A stretch of 64,000 bases of DNA from a virus: the IMG/VR virus record IMGVR_UViG_3300046660_000510, positions 1 through 64,000 of that record. One strand, written 5' to 3'. The notes beneath the pieces are model-generated. The model had not been told where the DNA came from and made no database searches. It worked only from the letters and a program-made list of their open reading frames with translations. Every line of letters begins with the position of its first letter. The stretch's first letter is position 1. Of this stretch, positions 24,354 to 31,974 are shown in pieces. A program made the translations under genes and the position numbers.

Positions 24354-24389
24354 GAAGTCCCCCGGGGTGGTGGTTGGTGCGGTGTGTCC

Positions 24390-24421
24390 ACTCTAGGGCA
24401 TCTTCTATTACGCGCGCAATA
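24390..24421 (-). promoter_or_regulatory. Palindromic promoter, copy 3
   Basis: On the minus strand TATTGCGCGCGTAATA (24406-24421) overlaps the -35 TTGCGC (24414-24419), with an 18-base spacer to TAGAGT (24390-24395). The flanks (CTCTTGTATT, AGAAGAT) match copies 1 and 2. It drives the minus-strand operon that ends at the terminator at 18386. Confidence 0.83.
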
Positions 24422-24490
24422 CAAGAGGCGGTGGAATCACGACACAGGGGCCCGACCCGAAGGCCAGACCCCTACGCCGAACACCCGCCC

Positions 24491-25003
24491 CTAGAACGGC
24501 GGAGCGTCGTCCCAGCCGCCACCCGCGGCCTGCCCCGCCTGCTGCGCCGCCGCACCCCACGGATCACCCGACCCCGCAGACTGCTGCTGACGCGCCTGCG
24601 CGTACTCCTGCCGACCCGAACCCCCACCGCTCGAGCTAGCCTTCGTCACCTTCGCCGTCGCCATCTTCAGCGACGGGCCGATTTCGTCGACCTCCATCTC
24701 AAAGACGGTCCTCTTCACCCCCTCCCGGTCTTCATAGGACCGCTGCTTCAGCCGGCCCTGCAGGATCACCCTCATGCCCTTCTGAAGGGTCTCGGCACAG
24801 TGCTCTGCCTGCTGCCGCCACACCTGGCAGCTCAGGAACAGGCTGCCGTCCTTGTCGTCCTCCCACGCGTTCGTCTCGCGGTTGAACTTCCGTGGCGTCG
24901 ACGCGACACGGAACTTGGCAACCGCGGCCCCGCTCGGAGTGAATCTGAGTTCCACCTCATCGACCAGGTTCCCGATGAGGGTCATGACGTTCTCTCCGGC
25001 CAT
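24491..25003 (-). CDS. ssb: Single-stranded DNA-binding protein, 170 aa
   Basis: Residues 1-110 form an SSB-type OB fold ([57 protein letters not shown]). A Gly/Gln-rich linker follows, and the protein ends in the acidic tip DDAPPF, the normal docking site for partner proteins. Length and layout are typical. It is the last gene of the minus-strand run from promoter copy 4, downstream of RusA and WhiB, so it probably serves replication or recombination of the element. Confidence 0.95.
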   Translation of the reverse strand: MAGENVMTLIGNLVDEVELRFTPSGAAVAKFRVASTPRKFNRETNAWEDDKDGSLFLSCQVWRQQAEHCAETLQKGMRVILQGRLKQRSYEDREGVKRTVFEMEVDEIGPSLKMATAKVTKASSSGGGSGRQEYAQARQQQSAGSGDPWGAAAQQAGQAAGGGWDDAPPF

Positions 25004-25004
25004 G

Positions 25005-25928
25005 TCAGGCCACCTCTTCCATCTCGTTCTGGTTCAGGTTTCGTTCACGCGGTACGTACACGCGTCGCCACACACGCCGGCCGTCGGCCTTCGCCTTCTC
25101 CTTGATGCGCTCCCACTGCCGTTCCGCAGCGTCCGGGGTCATGTCGAGCTTCGCCGCGATCTCATCCATGGTGTCGTTGGTCCACTCGAACAGGTGCTGC
25201 AGGACTTCCCGTCGGTCGATACGGCCGAGGATCACCGACTCGCCCATCAGCCAGCGGGACGCGATGTTCTCGCCCTCCGTCGTGACCGGCTCCAGGGCGT
25301 CCGTGAGCGGTACCGTCTTCGGGTCGTCGATCGTTTCGTCGTCCCACGCCAGCGGACCGTGGAGGCCAGCGGACGCCGCCTGCTTTCGTGTTCGGTTTGC
25401 AAGCTGACCTTGTACACCGTGGTCCTCCGGCTTCTGCGACCACAGCCGGTCGTACAGGGACGCCACCTTCCGCGCGAATCGTGCAGATACGCGCTGGCCA
25501 CGGAGACAGGTGTTGAAGTTGTCCTTGCCCATTCCGATCTCACGGGCCAGGCGGGCCCCCGACCAGCCCAGTACAGCCAGTGCTTCCGTCCGACGCCGCG
25601 TGCCAGTCGCGTCGATCAACGCCGTGTCCGGGAAGTCATCCAGGGTCGGCCAGTAAGCCAGGACAGCTTCCGCGGTCTCCCGTAGAACCGTCCGCCCAGG
25701 GGGCCTGCCGTTGGCGCCGCGCATTACGTTCTTCAGAGCAGACTGAGGGAGGTTCAGGCGACTGATCACGGCGGCCTCCGACATACCGGCCTCACGCAAG
25801 GCCAACACGTGCGCGCGGACCGGTGCTGCGTCCACATCCGGAGACTGCCACTGGCCAATCGCCTGCAACCGGCGTCGCCGTTTCTGCATGTGCTGGCGTG
25901 CAGCGCGCTGCGAGACCGAGGCGCTCAT
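25005..25928 (-). CDS. Multi-HTH DNA-binding protein, 307 aa
   Basis: At least three HTH-like segments can be read: [40 protein letters not shown] and [20 protein letters not shown]. Basic ends surround them ([25 protein letters not shown]). It lies one base from SSB and overlaps the WhiB gene by four, so the three are co-made. A role in regulating recombination genes or in replication is plausible. No named family. Confidence 0.75.
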   Translation of the reverse strand: MSASVSQRAARQHMQKRRRRLQAIGQWQSPDVDAAPVRAHVLALREAGMSEAAVISRLNLPQSALKNVMRGANGRPPGRTVLRETAEAVLAYWPTLDDFPDTALIDATGTRRRTEALAVLGWSGARLAREIGMGKDNFNTCLRGQRVSARFARKVASLYDRLWSQKPEDHGVQGQLANRTRKQAASAGLHGPLAWDDETIDDPKTVPLTDALEPVTTEGENIASRWLMGESVILGRIDRREVLQHLFEWTNDTMDEIAAKLDMTPDAAERQWERIKEKAKADGRRVWRRVYVPRERNLNQNEMEEVA

Positions 25929-26386
25929 ACCGTCACCCCCTGGACGGCAGCGGCCTGCTCCCGCTCCGCGTTGAACAGGCTGACCGCCTTCGACATCGCG
26001 GTCTTGTTCACGCCCAGCTGTCGTGCAATCTCGTTCTGGCTGACCCCGCGGGCGAGCTGCTTCTCAATCCACGCCCGCTGGCTGAGGCACCTGTCCAGGT
26101 ACGTTGGCCGCGACCGGTGCATCTCCTTCCGCTGGCGTGCCGACTTGCCGCCCCACACCCCTGCCGTCTGTCCGGTCTTCAGGGCCCACTCCAGGCAGGC
26201 CTCCCGCACCGGGCAGCCGCCACAGACCTTCTTGGCTTCCTGGGTCTGCTTACGCCAGCCGGGCGTGTTGGCGATCGGGAAGTGCAGGTCACGGTCGCCG
26301 TACTGGCAGGCGGCGTTGGCGCGCCAGTTCTTGTCGGACGCGGCGGGTGTCGTAAGGCGGCGCGTCTCGGTCGCGGTGACGGTCAT
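25925..26386 (-). CDS. WhiB-family Fe-S transcription factor with extra C-terminal HTH, 153 aa
   Basis: The four cluster Cys are C27, C55, C58 and C64 (RANAACQYG, VCGGCPVREACLEW), followed by the GVWGG turn at 76-80 and the basic segment SARQRKEMHRSRP, all as in Wbl proteins. Residues 115-138 add an HTH (SQNEIARQLGVNKTAMSKAV) that most Wbl proteins lack. Wbl proteins bind the sigma factor and redirect RNA polymerase; phage versions can block host WhiB proteins. The gene overlaps both neighbours. Confidence 0.92.
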   Translation of the reverse strand: MTVTATETRRLTTPAASDKNWRANAACQYGDRDLHFPIANTPGWRKQTQEAKKVCGGCPVREACLEWALKTGQTAGVWGGKSARQRKEMHRSRPTYLDRCLSQRAWIEKQLARGVSQNEIARQLGVNKTAMSKAVSLFNAEREQAAAVQGVTV

Positions 26387-26889
26387 GCGGTGGCTCCGGG
26401 AAGGGTGTAGAGGCGGATGATGGCGCCCGGCTCGGGCAGGGCTTCGGGGTGCTCGAGGGGGAAGGCCTTCGTGGCGGTGACGCGGATGATGCGGGAGTCA
26501 TCGGCTACGGCCTGGGCGTCTGCGATGCCGTCGAATGTCGACCTGAGGAGCTTGTCGAGGTCGCCGCTGTCGCGGGTGTTGGGCCAGGTGCGGCGCCGCT
26601 TGGGTGCGCTGGCGGGCTTCCTGACGGTGAACACGATCTCGGCCTCGAGTGGCCCGTCCAGGGGCTTGGCGATGTGGGTGGCGGTCATGGCCAGGCGGCT
26701 GGCCTGAGTGACGAGGGCTCGCCAGGGCTTGACTCGCTTGGACTGCTCCACGAGGACGGCGGAGACGCGGCCGGATGCGGAGTTGAGGCGGTGCCCGGCG
26801 TACTTCTTGCTGCCCTGCGGTGCTGGCCGGCCGTGGACGACGATGGTGAGGCGGAGTTGTCGTTCGGTGTCGGGGGCGGTGATGGTCAC
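26383..26889 (-). CDS. rusA: RusA-family Holliday junction resolvase, 168 aa
   Basis: The core matches RusA: an N-terminal strand (LRLTIVVHGRPAPQGSKKY), the acidic active-site run DSGDLDKLLRSTFDGIAD (residues 107-124) and DDSRI. RusA dimers cut four-way junctions at symmetrical sites. The GTG at 26889 was chosen at the edge of the conserved domain. It shares an operon with SSB and WhiB, which fits a recombination module together with the Rad52-type protein at 44.1 kb. Confidence 0.9.
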   Translation of the reverse strand: MTITAPDTERQLRLTIVVHGRPAPQGSKKYAGHRLNSASGRVSAVLVEQSKRVKPWRALVTQASRLAMTATHIAKPLDGPLEAEIVFTVRKPASAPKRRRTWPNTRDSGDLDKLLRSTFDGIADAQAVADDSRIIRVTATKAFPLEHPEALPEPGAIIRLYTLPGATA

Positions 26890-26906
26890 GGTGGGTGGTC
26901 TCCTGG

Positions 26907-27401
26907 TCAGGCGGCGCGGGATAGGGCGGCTTGGGTGCGGAGTTGCTGGCATTCGGTGAGGCAGAGGTCGATCTGGTTGCGGTAGAACTCGGCTTTCGCT
27001 CTCCACGTCTGCATCTGGGGGGTGTCGGGGTTGGTGGCGAGTTGGCGGGTGACGTCGGTCCGCAGGTCTTTGAGGGCCCACCGCCAGCGGGTGAGGTTGT
27101 CGGGGTGGCGGAGGGCGAGCCGGTCGGGAAGGTCTGCGGTGCGTTTCACGTCGGCGTCGACCAGGTTGGTGAAGTCGCGCATGGTGAGGGTGCGGAGGCG
27201 TGCGACGGCGTCTGCGGGTGCGGTCTCGTAGGCGGGGAGGGTTCCTGCGTCGTTACGGGTGAGGTGCCACAGGCCGCAGATGCAGAGGTAGGTGTAGAGG
27301 GCTGTTCCGTAGCGGAAGCCGTCTTGGGTGCGCTGGATTTCGGCGTCGTCTTCGGTGGCGTGCTTCTTCTTGTGTGGGGTGGGGCAGGGCCGCGTGATCA
27401 C
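26907..27401 (-). CDS. Hypothetical protein, 164 aa
   Basis: The GTG at 27401 shares one base with the stop of the DUF5131 gene. An N-terminal Cys/His part (RPCPTPHKKKHATE, LCICGLWHLTR) is followed by a helical region (NLTRWRWALKDLRTDVTRQL, FYRNQIDLCLTECQQLRTQA). Zinc binding is possible. Function unknown. Confidence 0.74.
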   Translation of the reverse strand: MITRPCPTPHKKKHATEDDAEIQRTQDGFRYGTALYTYLCICGLWHLTRNDAGTLPAYETAPADAVARLRTLTMRDFTNLVDADVKRTADLPDRLALRHPDNLTRWRWALKDLRTDVTRQLATNPDTPQMQTWRAKAEFYRNQIDLCLTECQQLRTQAALSRAA

Positions 27402-28405
27402 TAGGGCACCGCCGGGAAGGCGTCGTGGGTGCGGCCGTCCAGGACACGTCCGGCGTTCTTCTTGCCGACGCGGGCGAGCTCGACGCGGTGGCCGAGGTCG
27501 TCGACGGGGTCGCCGGCGAGGAGCGTTCCCTTGCTGGTGGCGCCGATGACGAGGTAGCCCGTGGGGGCGTACTCGCCGAACTGCTTGAAGAAGAACGGGA
27601 TGTGGTCTTGCTTGCACTGGTCGCGGAGGCTGGTGGCCCACTGGGGGGCCATCGGCCTGGCGCTTCGGCCGGACTCGCCGCCGACGATGACCCAGTCGAG
27701 CTTGCGGATGTGGCCCGAATCGCAGTGGCTGTCGGCGCACCTGGCGCACGCCTCGCCGTGTCCTTCGCCTTCGCAGCAGGGGCAGGTCTGCCAGACGTGG
27801 TCGCTGATCCAGACGGGGCCGAGGAGCGGCTCGCAGGACAGGAAGCGGACGGCCGCGGGGGTGTCGACGAGTGCCGGGATGCGGAGGTCGGCGCGCTTCT
27901 GGTCCTCGACACTCACGCCCAGCCAGACGTTCGGCAGCGGCCAGCCCGCCTTGGGTAGCGGCCAGGAGCGTCGGATCAGCTTCGGGTCAGCGAACGGCGG
28001 GAAGTGCAGCAGCTCGTAGTCGACCTGCTTCTCGAACTCCGGGTTGCCGAGCAGGGCCCGCATGCGGCCGTGCCGCTTGGTGAGGATCTGGTAGGTGTGC
28101 TGCGGCGTCAGTGCCATGACGGCGAACGTGCGGGCGATGAACTCGTCGGGGATGTCCTTGTGGAACAGGTCGCTCATAGAGTTCACAAAGACGCGCTTCT
28201 TCTTGCGCCACTTCAGCGGGAGCGTCAAACGCTCCGGGCGGAGGGTGACGTCGAAGCCGGTCTCGAAGTGGTGCCCGGGGATCCCGCGCCAGCGCTCGGC
28301 GAACGTCCGGGCATAACACGAGTCGCACCCCGGCGATACCTCGTCGCAGCCGGTCACGACGTTCCATGTGGCGTCTGTCCACTCGATCTTTGAGCTGTCA
28401 GCCAT
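27401..28405 (-). CDS. DUF5131 (phage Gp37/Gp68) family protein, 334 aa
   Basis: The N-terminus KIEWTDATWNVVTGCDEVSP, then GCDSCYARTFAERW, is diagnostic for this family, with the three-Cys motif C-x6-C-x2-C. Further family marks are RVFVNSMSDLFHKDIPD, WLGVSVEDQ and WVIVGGESGRSARPM. It is believed to have a radical-SAM-like fold; substrate unknown. A second Cys group (TCPCCEGEGH...CARCADSHC) adds a zinc ribbon. Many relatives sit beside the partner TcmP, which I do not see here. Confidence 0.9.
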   Translation of the reverse strand: MADSSKIEWTDATWNVVTGCDEVSPGCDSCYARTFAERWRGIPGHHFETGFDVTLRPERLTLPLKWRKKKRVFVNSMSDLFHKDIPDEFIARTFAVMALTPQHTYQILTKRHGRMRALLGNPEFEKQVDYELLHFPPFADPKLIRRSWPLPKAGWPLPNVWLGVSVEDQKRADLRIPALVDTPAAVRFLSCEPLLGPVWISDHVWQTCPCCEGEGHGEACARCADSHCDSGHIRKLDWVIVGGESGRSARPMAPQWATSLRDQCKQDHIPFFFKQFGEYAPTGYLVIGATSKGTLLAGDPVDDLGHRVELARVGKKNAGRVLDGRTHDAFPAVP

Positions 28406-28736
28406 GGTCTGCTGCTTCCTCGATGGGGGCGTTGGCGGGCTTTTCGGTGCTGGAGTCGGTGAGCTCGGCGGCGAGCTTGTGGATGTAGGCGGTCTCGGCT
28501 TCCATCTCGGCTGCGGCGAGGGCGGCCGTGTAGCCGGGCGTCGTCTCGGGCCGGTCTGCCTCCTGGGGCGTGTAGCTCTGTACGCCAGCCGCGGTGAGGA
28601 CGGCTTCGACGACGTGCTGGAGGATTTCCTCCGGGTCGCCCTGGAGGACGATCGCCATGGCGGCGGCCGGGCAGAGCTGGTTGAGGGCGCCGGCTGCCAC
28701 GTCGGTGAGGCGGGTGGCCTGGTCGGTGTCGGTCAC
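28398..28736 (-). CDS. Hypothetical protein, 112 aa
   Basis: It opens VTDTDQATRLTDVAAGALNQ and is Ala-rich and helical (AAMAIVLQGDPEEILQHVVE, TAALAAAEMEAETAYIHKLA). It overlaps the DUF5131 gene by eight bases and the next gene by four. No motif seen. Confidence 0.72.
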   Translation of the reverse strand: MTDTDQATRLTDVAAGALNQLCPAAAMAIVLQGDPEEILQHVVEAVLTAAGVQSYTPQEADRPETTPGYTAALAAAEMEAETAYIHKLAAELTDSSTEKPANAPIEEAADHG

Positions 28737-29374
28737 GGCTCGGGGTGCTCCTTCGGGGTCTCGTCATCGGCGGGGCGTGCGGCGGGGAGGTCGGCCTGCT
28801 TGAGGGGCTGGGTTTCGGCGGTGGCGGTCCTGGCGCGGGTGAGGCCGTCACCGAGGGCACGCACGGACGGATTCGGGGTGGGGTCGCCGGGGGCTTTGTC
28901 GGTGCGCTGGTCGCACTGGATGGTGAGGATCCGGGCGCGGTGGAGGTCTTGGGCGGTGTGGATGGTGTAGGCGTGTACGGCGCCGTGGGGGCAGCGGATT
29001 GCTGCGTGGAAGGTGGGGGTGCGGTCGGTGGTGGCGTGGGGCGGGGTGTGGGTGAGGACGGTGCCGTCGGCCAGTTGGGCGTGGGGGCCGGTCCAGGCGG
29101 AGACGGGGACGGGGAGGCGGGCGGCGGCGGAGGCGAGGGCGGCGCGTATGGCGGCTTGCTCGGTGACGCCCATGGGGCCGACGAACACCTTCCGGCGGAC
29201 GGGGAGCGGGCGGCGGAAGTCGACGACGGTGCCGTTGTTGACCGGGGCGGTCTTCGGGAGGGCCTTTTTAGCGGCCGGCTTGCGGGCCGGGCTGGCCGTC
29301 TTCTTCGCGGGCGGCTTTGCTGCGGTCTTCTTCGCCGGGGTGGTCTTGCGGGCGCTGTTGGTTCTGGCGGCCAT
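28733..29374 (-). CDS. Protein with histone-H1-like basic N-terminus, 213 aa
   Basis: Residues 1-45 are a Lys/Ala/Pro tail of the histone H1 or HupS type (ARKTTPAKKTAAKPPAKKTA, SPARKPAAKKALPKTA). A globular part follows (VTEQAAIRAALASAAARLPV, PTFHAAIRCPHGAVHAYTIH). Such tails bind DNA non-specifically. GGAGG lies six bases before the ATG. The globular domain is not one I recognise. Confidence 0.76.
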   Translation of the reverse strand: MAARTNSARKTTPAKKTAAKPPAKKTASPARKPAAKKALPKTAPVNNGTVVDFRRPLPVRRKVFVGPMGVTEQAAIRAALASAAARLPVPVSAWTGPHAQLADGTVLTHTPPHATTDRTPTFHAAIRCPHGAVHAYTIHTAQDLHRARILTIQCDQRTDKAPGDPTPNPSVRALGDGLTRARTATAETQPLKQADLPAARPADDETPKEHPEP

Positions 29375-29492
29375 GTCCGGCCTCCGTCCTGTGCAGGGTT
29401 CTGGTGGTGCTCCGGGTCTGGTGCTGGTGGAGGGTGATGAGGAGTGCGCTGGTGGCGCTGAGGGCTGCGGCGATCCAGTCGGGCCAGGTCAC
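29268..29492 (-). CDS. Possible small membrane protein, 74 aa, overlapping its neighbour
   Basis: The GTG at 29492 overlaps the stop of the metzincin gene as GTGA, the coupling used across this operon. Residues 1-22 form a membrane helix (WPDWIAAALSATSALLITLH). The frame then runs 107 bases into the next gene, which is long for a phage overlap. The C-terminal part may therefore be only the opposite reading of the histone-like tail. Confidence 0.42.
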   Translation of the reverse strand: MTWPDWIAAALSATSALLITLHQHQTRSTTRTLHRTEAGHGRQNQQRPQDHPGEEDRSKAAREEDGQPGPQAGR

Positions 29493-30169
29493 GGCAGGGT
29501 GGGCGGGTAGTAGGCCCGGTTGGTGATGAGGTGGCGGAACGCGGTGGCCTCGAAGGACGAGTAGCGGCGGGTGCTGAGGGACCGGTAGGTGTTGACGTCG
29601 CACATCAGGGGCTTGCGGCCGTACCGGTCCGTGGGGCACGTGTTGGGGTGGGCGAGGCCGACGGCGTGCGCGCTTTCGTGCCAGATGACGTTCATGCGGA
29701 CGCCTTCGTGGAAGCGTCGTCCGGGCGCCCAGTAGTCGCTGTTGATGTAGACCGTGGCGCTGTATGGGGCGCTCTTGTAGGAGCAGGGGGCGGTGAAGGA
29801 CCGGTTGGGGTAGGCCGGGTCGGGCTTGCTCATGTACCGGTAGGAGATGACGTGGCTGGTGACGCATTTGCCGCGGGTGATGGGCACGATCTTCGTGGTG
29901 ACGGTGAACTTGACGCCCAGGTACGAGGTGAGCTCCGCGGCCGTGTTCTTCAGGTACGGCGTCAACTTGGCGCGGCTGGTGGTGTCGTGGAATGCGATCT
30001 GCCACGGCTGGGTGTCGATGTGGGTGATGGCCGGCGCGTTGAGCTTCCAGCCGTTTCCGGAGACGACCGGGCCGACGGTGGCACTGTGGGCGCGGCTGGG
30101 GGTGGCGACGACGACGGCCGCCGCGGTGAGGGTGAGGGCGAACGAGGCGGCGGCTATTCGGATTCTCAT
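29489..30169 (-). CDS. Secreted metzincin-type zinc metalloprotease, 226 aa
   Basis: A signal peptide is clear (MRIRIAAASFALTLTAAAVV, cleavage near SRAHSA). The zinc motif HESAHAVGLAH (164-174) fits HExxHxxGxxH, and PLMCD at 187-191 is the expected Met-turn, so this is a metzincin. Two to four Cys (KCVTSH, APCSYKS, NTCPTD, LMCDV) could form disulphides outside the cell. AGGAG lies six bases before the ATG. A secreted protease between zinc-ribbon genes is unusual cargo for a phage. Confidence 0.88.
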   Translation of the reverse strand: MRIRIAAASFALTLTAAAVVVATPSRAHSATVGPVVSGNGWKLNAPAITHIDTQPWQIAFHDTTSRAKLTPYLKNTAAELTSYLGVKFTVTTKIVPITRGKCVTSHVISYRYMSKPDPAYPNRSFTAPCSYKSAPYSATVYINSDYWAPGRRFHEGVRMNVIWHESAHAVGLAHPNTCPTDRYGRKPLMCDVNTYRSLSTRRYSSFEATAFRHLITNRAYYPPTLP

Positions 30170-30444
30170 ACGACGCTCCTGTGGCGGCGGGTGATGGCCG
30201 ACGCGAAGCCGGCCAGTTCCTTCTTGATGGCGGCGAGCTCGGTCGTGGCCTGGTCGATCTGCTGCTGGATTTCGCTGCGGGGTGCCCATCCGGCGGCGCG
30301 CAGGGCGGCCACGTAGCGGCTGCGGCACTGCTCGCAGCCTGGGCAGGTGCGGTCTCCGGGCTGGTTGCCGCAGACTCCGCACTGGGCGCCTTCGTTGCTG
30401 AGGATCTGGATGGCCTGGTCGTCGAGGGGGTTGGGCTGTGTCAT
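30166..30444 (-). CDS. Zinc-ribbon protein, 92 aa
   Basis: CGVCGNQPGDRTCPGCEQC has a CxxC-x8-CxxC spacing for one zinc, followed by a coiled coil (SEIQQQIDQATTELAAIKKE). Both ends are coupled to neighbours by four-base overlaps. It precedes the metzincin gene in the operon. Function unknown. Confidence 0.76.
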   Translation of the reverse strand: MTQPNPLDDQAIQILSNEGAQCGVCGNQPGDRTCPGCEQCRSRYVAALRAAGWAPRSEIQQQIDQATTELAAIKKELAGFASAITRRHRSVV

Positions 30445-30683
30445 CGGCTGGCCTCGCTGTCCTGTGGCTGGTTGAGGGCGGCGTTGCGGGCGATCTCGTC
30501 GAGGTAGCCGTCGGCGTATCCCTGGGCCCACAGCGGGTCGTACTCGTCGGCCATGGCGGCGCGGGCGATGGCGCGGCGGGCGGGGAGCTTGGAGATGGCG
30601 GCAATTTCGCCGTCGCTGTAGCCGGCGTTGTACGGGTTGTCGCCGGGCTCGGTGGTGGCCGAGGAGAAGGTCATGGTCGTCAT
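30441..30683 (-). CDS. Hypothetical protein, 80 aa
   Basis: The sequence PYNAGYSDGEIAAISKLPAR and then LWAQGYADGYLDEIARN contains two related AGYxDG motifs, perhaps an internal repeat of about 40 residues. Helical, no Cys. A second ATG three codons in is an alternative start. Coupled to the zinc-ribbon gene downstream. Confidence 0.73.
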   Translation of the reverse strand: MTTMTFSSATTEPGDNPYNAGYSDGEIAAISKLPARRAIARAAMADEYDPLWAQGYADGYLDEIARNAALNQPQDSEASR

Positions 30684-30705
30684 GGGGTGGGGTTCCGTTT
30701 CGGTG

Positions 30706-31023
30706 TCAGGCGACGGTGGGGGCGATGTCGGCGTCGATCTGGTCGGTGTCCAGGGCGAGGGCGTGGACCTGGATGGGCACGGGGTAGACGGAGCCCAGTG
30801 CGGCGTGGAGGGTCCACAGGACGACTCCGGTGCCGGCGGGCTGCTGGGTGATTCGGCAGCCGATGGGCATGAACCAGCGGGCCCACTGCTCGAGTTCGGC
30901 CAGGTCCGCGGTGAAGACGTGGGCGGTTCCGTTGTGGCCGGTGATCCGTCCGTGCGGGAGACCGTTCAGGTCGGCGGCTACTTCGGCCTTGTCGGCCAGG
31001 GTCAGGCTGCGGGTGGGCTGCAT
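30706..31023 (-). CDS. Hypothetical protein, 105 aa
   Basis: A compact alpha/beta sequence (VAADLNGLPHGRITGHNGTA, HVFTADLAELEQWARWFMPI, RITQQPAGTGVVLWTLHAAL) without catalytic residues. It follows the first gene of the operon by 45 bases and sits in the promoter-proximal part. No family recognised. Confidence 0.76.
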   Translation of the reverse strand: MQPTRSLTLADKAEVAADLNGLPHGRITGHNGTAHVFTADLAELEQWARWFMPIGCRITQQPAGTGVVLWTLHAALGSVYPVPIQVHALALDTDQIDADIAPTVA

Positions 31024-31068
31024 GGGGTCTCCCCTGGTGGTGTTCGGCCGGGGCGCGCAGAGCGCGGG

Positions 31069-31437
31069 TCATGCGCGGCCCGGCCTGTCTGTGGGTTTGG
31101 CGGGGGGGGGGGCGGGGTGCCGGTCGGCGCAGGTGGGGCACTGGCGGATCGGCAGGTTGAACCCGGCGGACTCTTCGATGGTTCGGGCGTCCGGGTCGGC
31201 GTTGTCGAAGATGGCGGGGCAGACGCAGGTGCAGGAGCACTTGAGGACTTCGCCGCCGCGCTCGATGTGGATGCCGGCGAGGAAGGCCGCGGCGAGCATC
31301 AGGGAGTTGTACTGGCCTGCGCTGGTGGTGTCGTCGGCGAGGTCCATAACCAGGTCGAACTGGGTTTGCTGGGTGGCGGTGAGGTCGCGGTAGTCGACGC
31401 TGGTGGGCTGCGTGCGGGCGTGCGTCATCACGGCCAT
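31069..31437 (-). CDS. Hypothetical protein with Cys clusters, 122 aa, first gene behind promoter copy 4
   Basis: CCGGAG precedes the ATG at 31437 by six bases. A helical N-terminal half (QTQFDLVMDLADDTTSAGQY, SLMLAAAFLAGIHIERG) is followed by KCSCTCVCPAIFDN and RQCPTCADRH, six Cys that could bind one or two zinc ions. It begins the minus-strand operon that includes the metzincin, DUF5131, RusA, WhiB and SSB genes. Confidence 0.76.
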   Translation of the reverse strand: MAVMTHARTQPTSVDYRDLTATQQTQFDLVMDLADDTTSAGQYNSLMLAAAFLAGIHIERGGEVLKCSCTCVCPAIFDNADPDARTIEESAGFNLPIRQCPTCADRHPAPPPAKPTDRPGRA

Positions 31438-31503
31438 GGCGGGCTCCGGGAAGTCAGGAAGGGTGCACGGTGCGCCGGTTGGGGCGTTGTGTGCTGTGTG
31501 ACC

Positions 31504-31535
31504 ACCATACCCATTCATCTATTGCGCGCGCAATA
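31504..31535 (-). promoter_or_regulatory. Palindromic promoter, copy 4
   Basis: The perfect palindrome TATTGCGCGCGCAATA (31520-31535) overlaps the minus-strand -35 TTGCGC (31528-31533). An 18-base spacer leads to TATGGT (31504-31509). Flanks match the other copies (CTCTTGTATT upstream). It drives the operon from 31437 towards SSB at 24491. Confidence 0.84.
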
Positions 31536-31557
31536 CAAGAGCGGGTGCGGGCATGAG

Positions 31558-31590
31558 AAAACCCCCGCCCCGGGTTCTCGGGCAGGGGTT
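31558..31590 (-). terminator. Rho-independent terminator after the small HTH gene
   Basis: On the minus strand an 11-bp stem (31580-31590 with 31560-31570, one T-G pair) around a nine-base loop ends in GGGTTTT. It lies 22 bases past the stop of the HTH gene at 31612 and just upstream of promoter copy 4, so it insulates the two units. Confidence 0.72.
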
Positions 31591-31611
31591 CAGCTCACAG
31601 GGGGTGGACGC

Positions 31612-31842
31612 TCAGGCGTCGCGGGATCTGACGACCTCGGCGTGCACCTCGAGGAGATCGGAGTACGACACATAGTCGGTGCCCGCGACGCGCTCGACGG
31701 CGCATCCCTTGGCGCGCGCCCGGCGGATCAGCGTGTTCTTGGACACGGGGTGTCCGGTCTCCCGGAAGATTTCGACGGCCTCTTTGAAAGTGACCGGGTC
31801 GGGGATGCTGGCGGGGATCGGCGAGAAGGACGTGGCGGCCAT
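31612..31842 (-). CDS. Small HTH protein, excisionase-like, 76 aa
   Basis: The ATG at 31842 has GGGAGG seven bases upstream; the ATG at 31857 would add five residues. The fold reads as a small MerR or excisionase-like HTH (TFKEAVEIFRETGHPVSKNT, LIRRARAKGCAVERVAG, DYVSYSDLLEVHAE). It has its own terminator and sits upstream of promoter copy 4. It could be a recombination directionality factor or the binder of the nearby palindrome; neither is proven. Confidence 0.76.
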   Translation of the reverse strand: MAATSFSPIPASIPDPVTFKEAVEIFRETGHPVSKNTLIRRARAKGCAVERVAGTDYVSYSDLLEVHAEVVRSRDA

Positions 31843-31974
31843 CGGGAAGCCTCCCATGATCGACGGCCACAGTTCGCAGCTCCGGCGGCCGATGACGGGT
31901 GGATTCGGGGAATCCGGTTGTGATCAACGTGTGTTCAATTGCGGGTGTTTCTAAGTAGACCGCTGTATGGCCGT

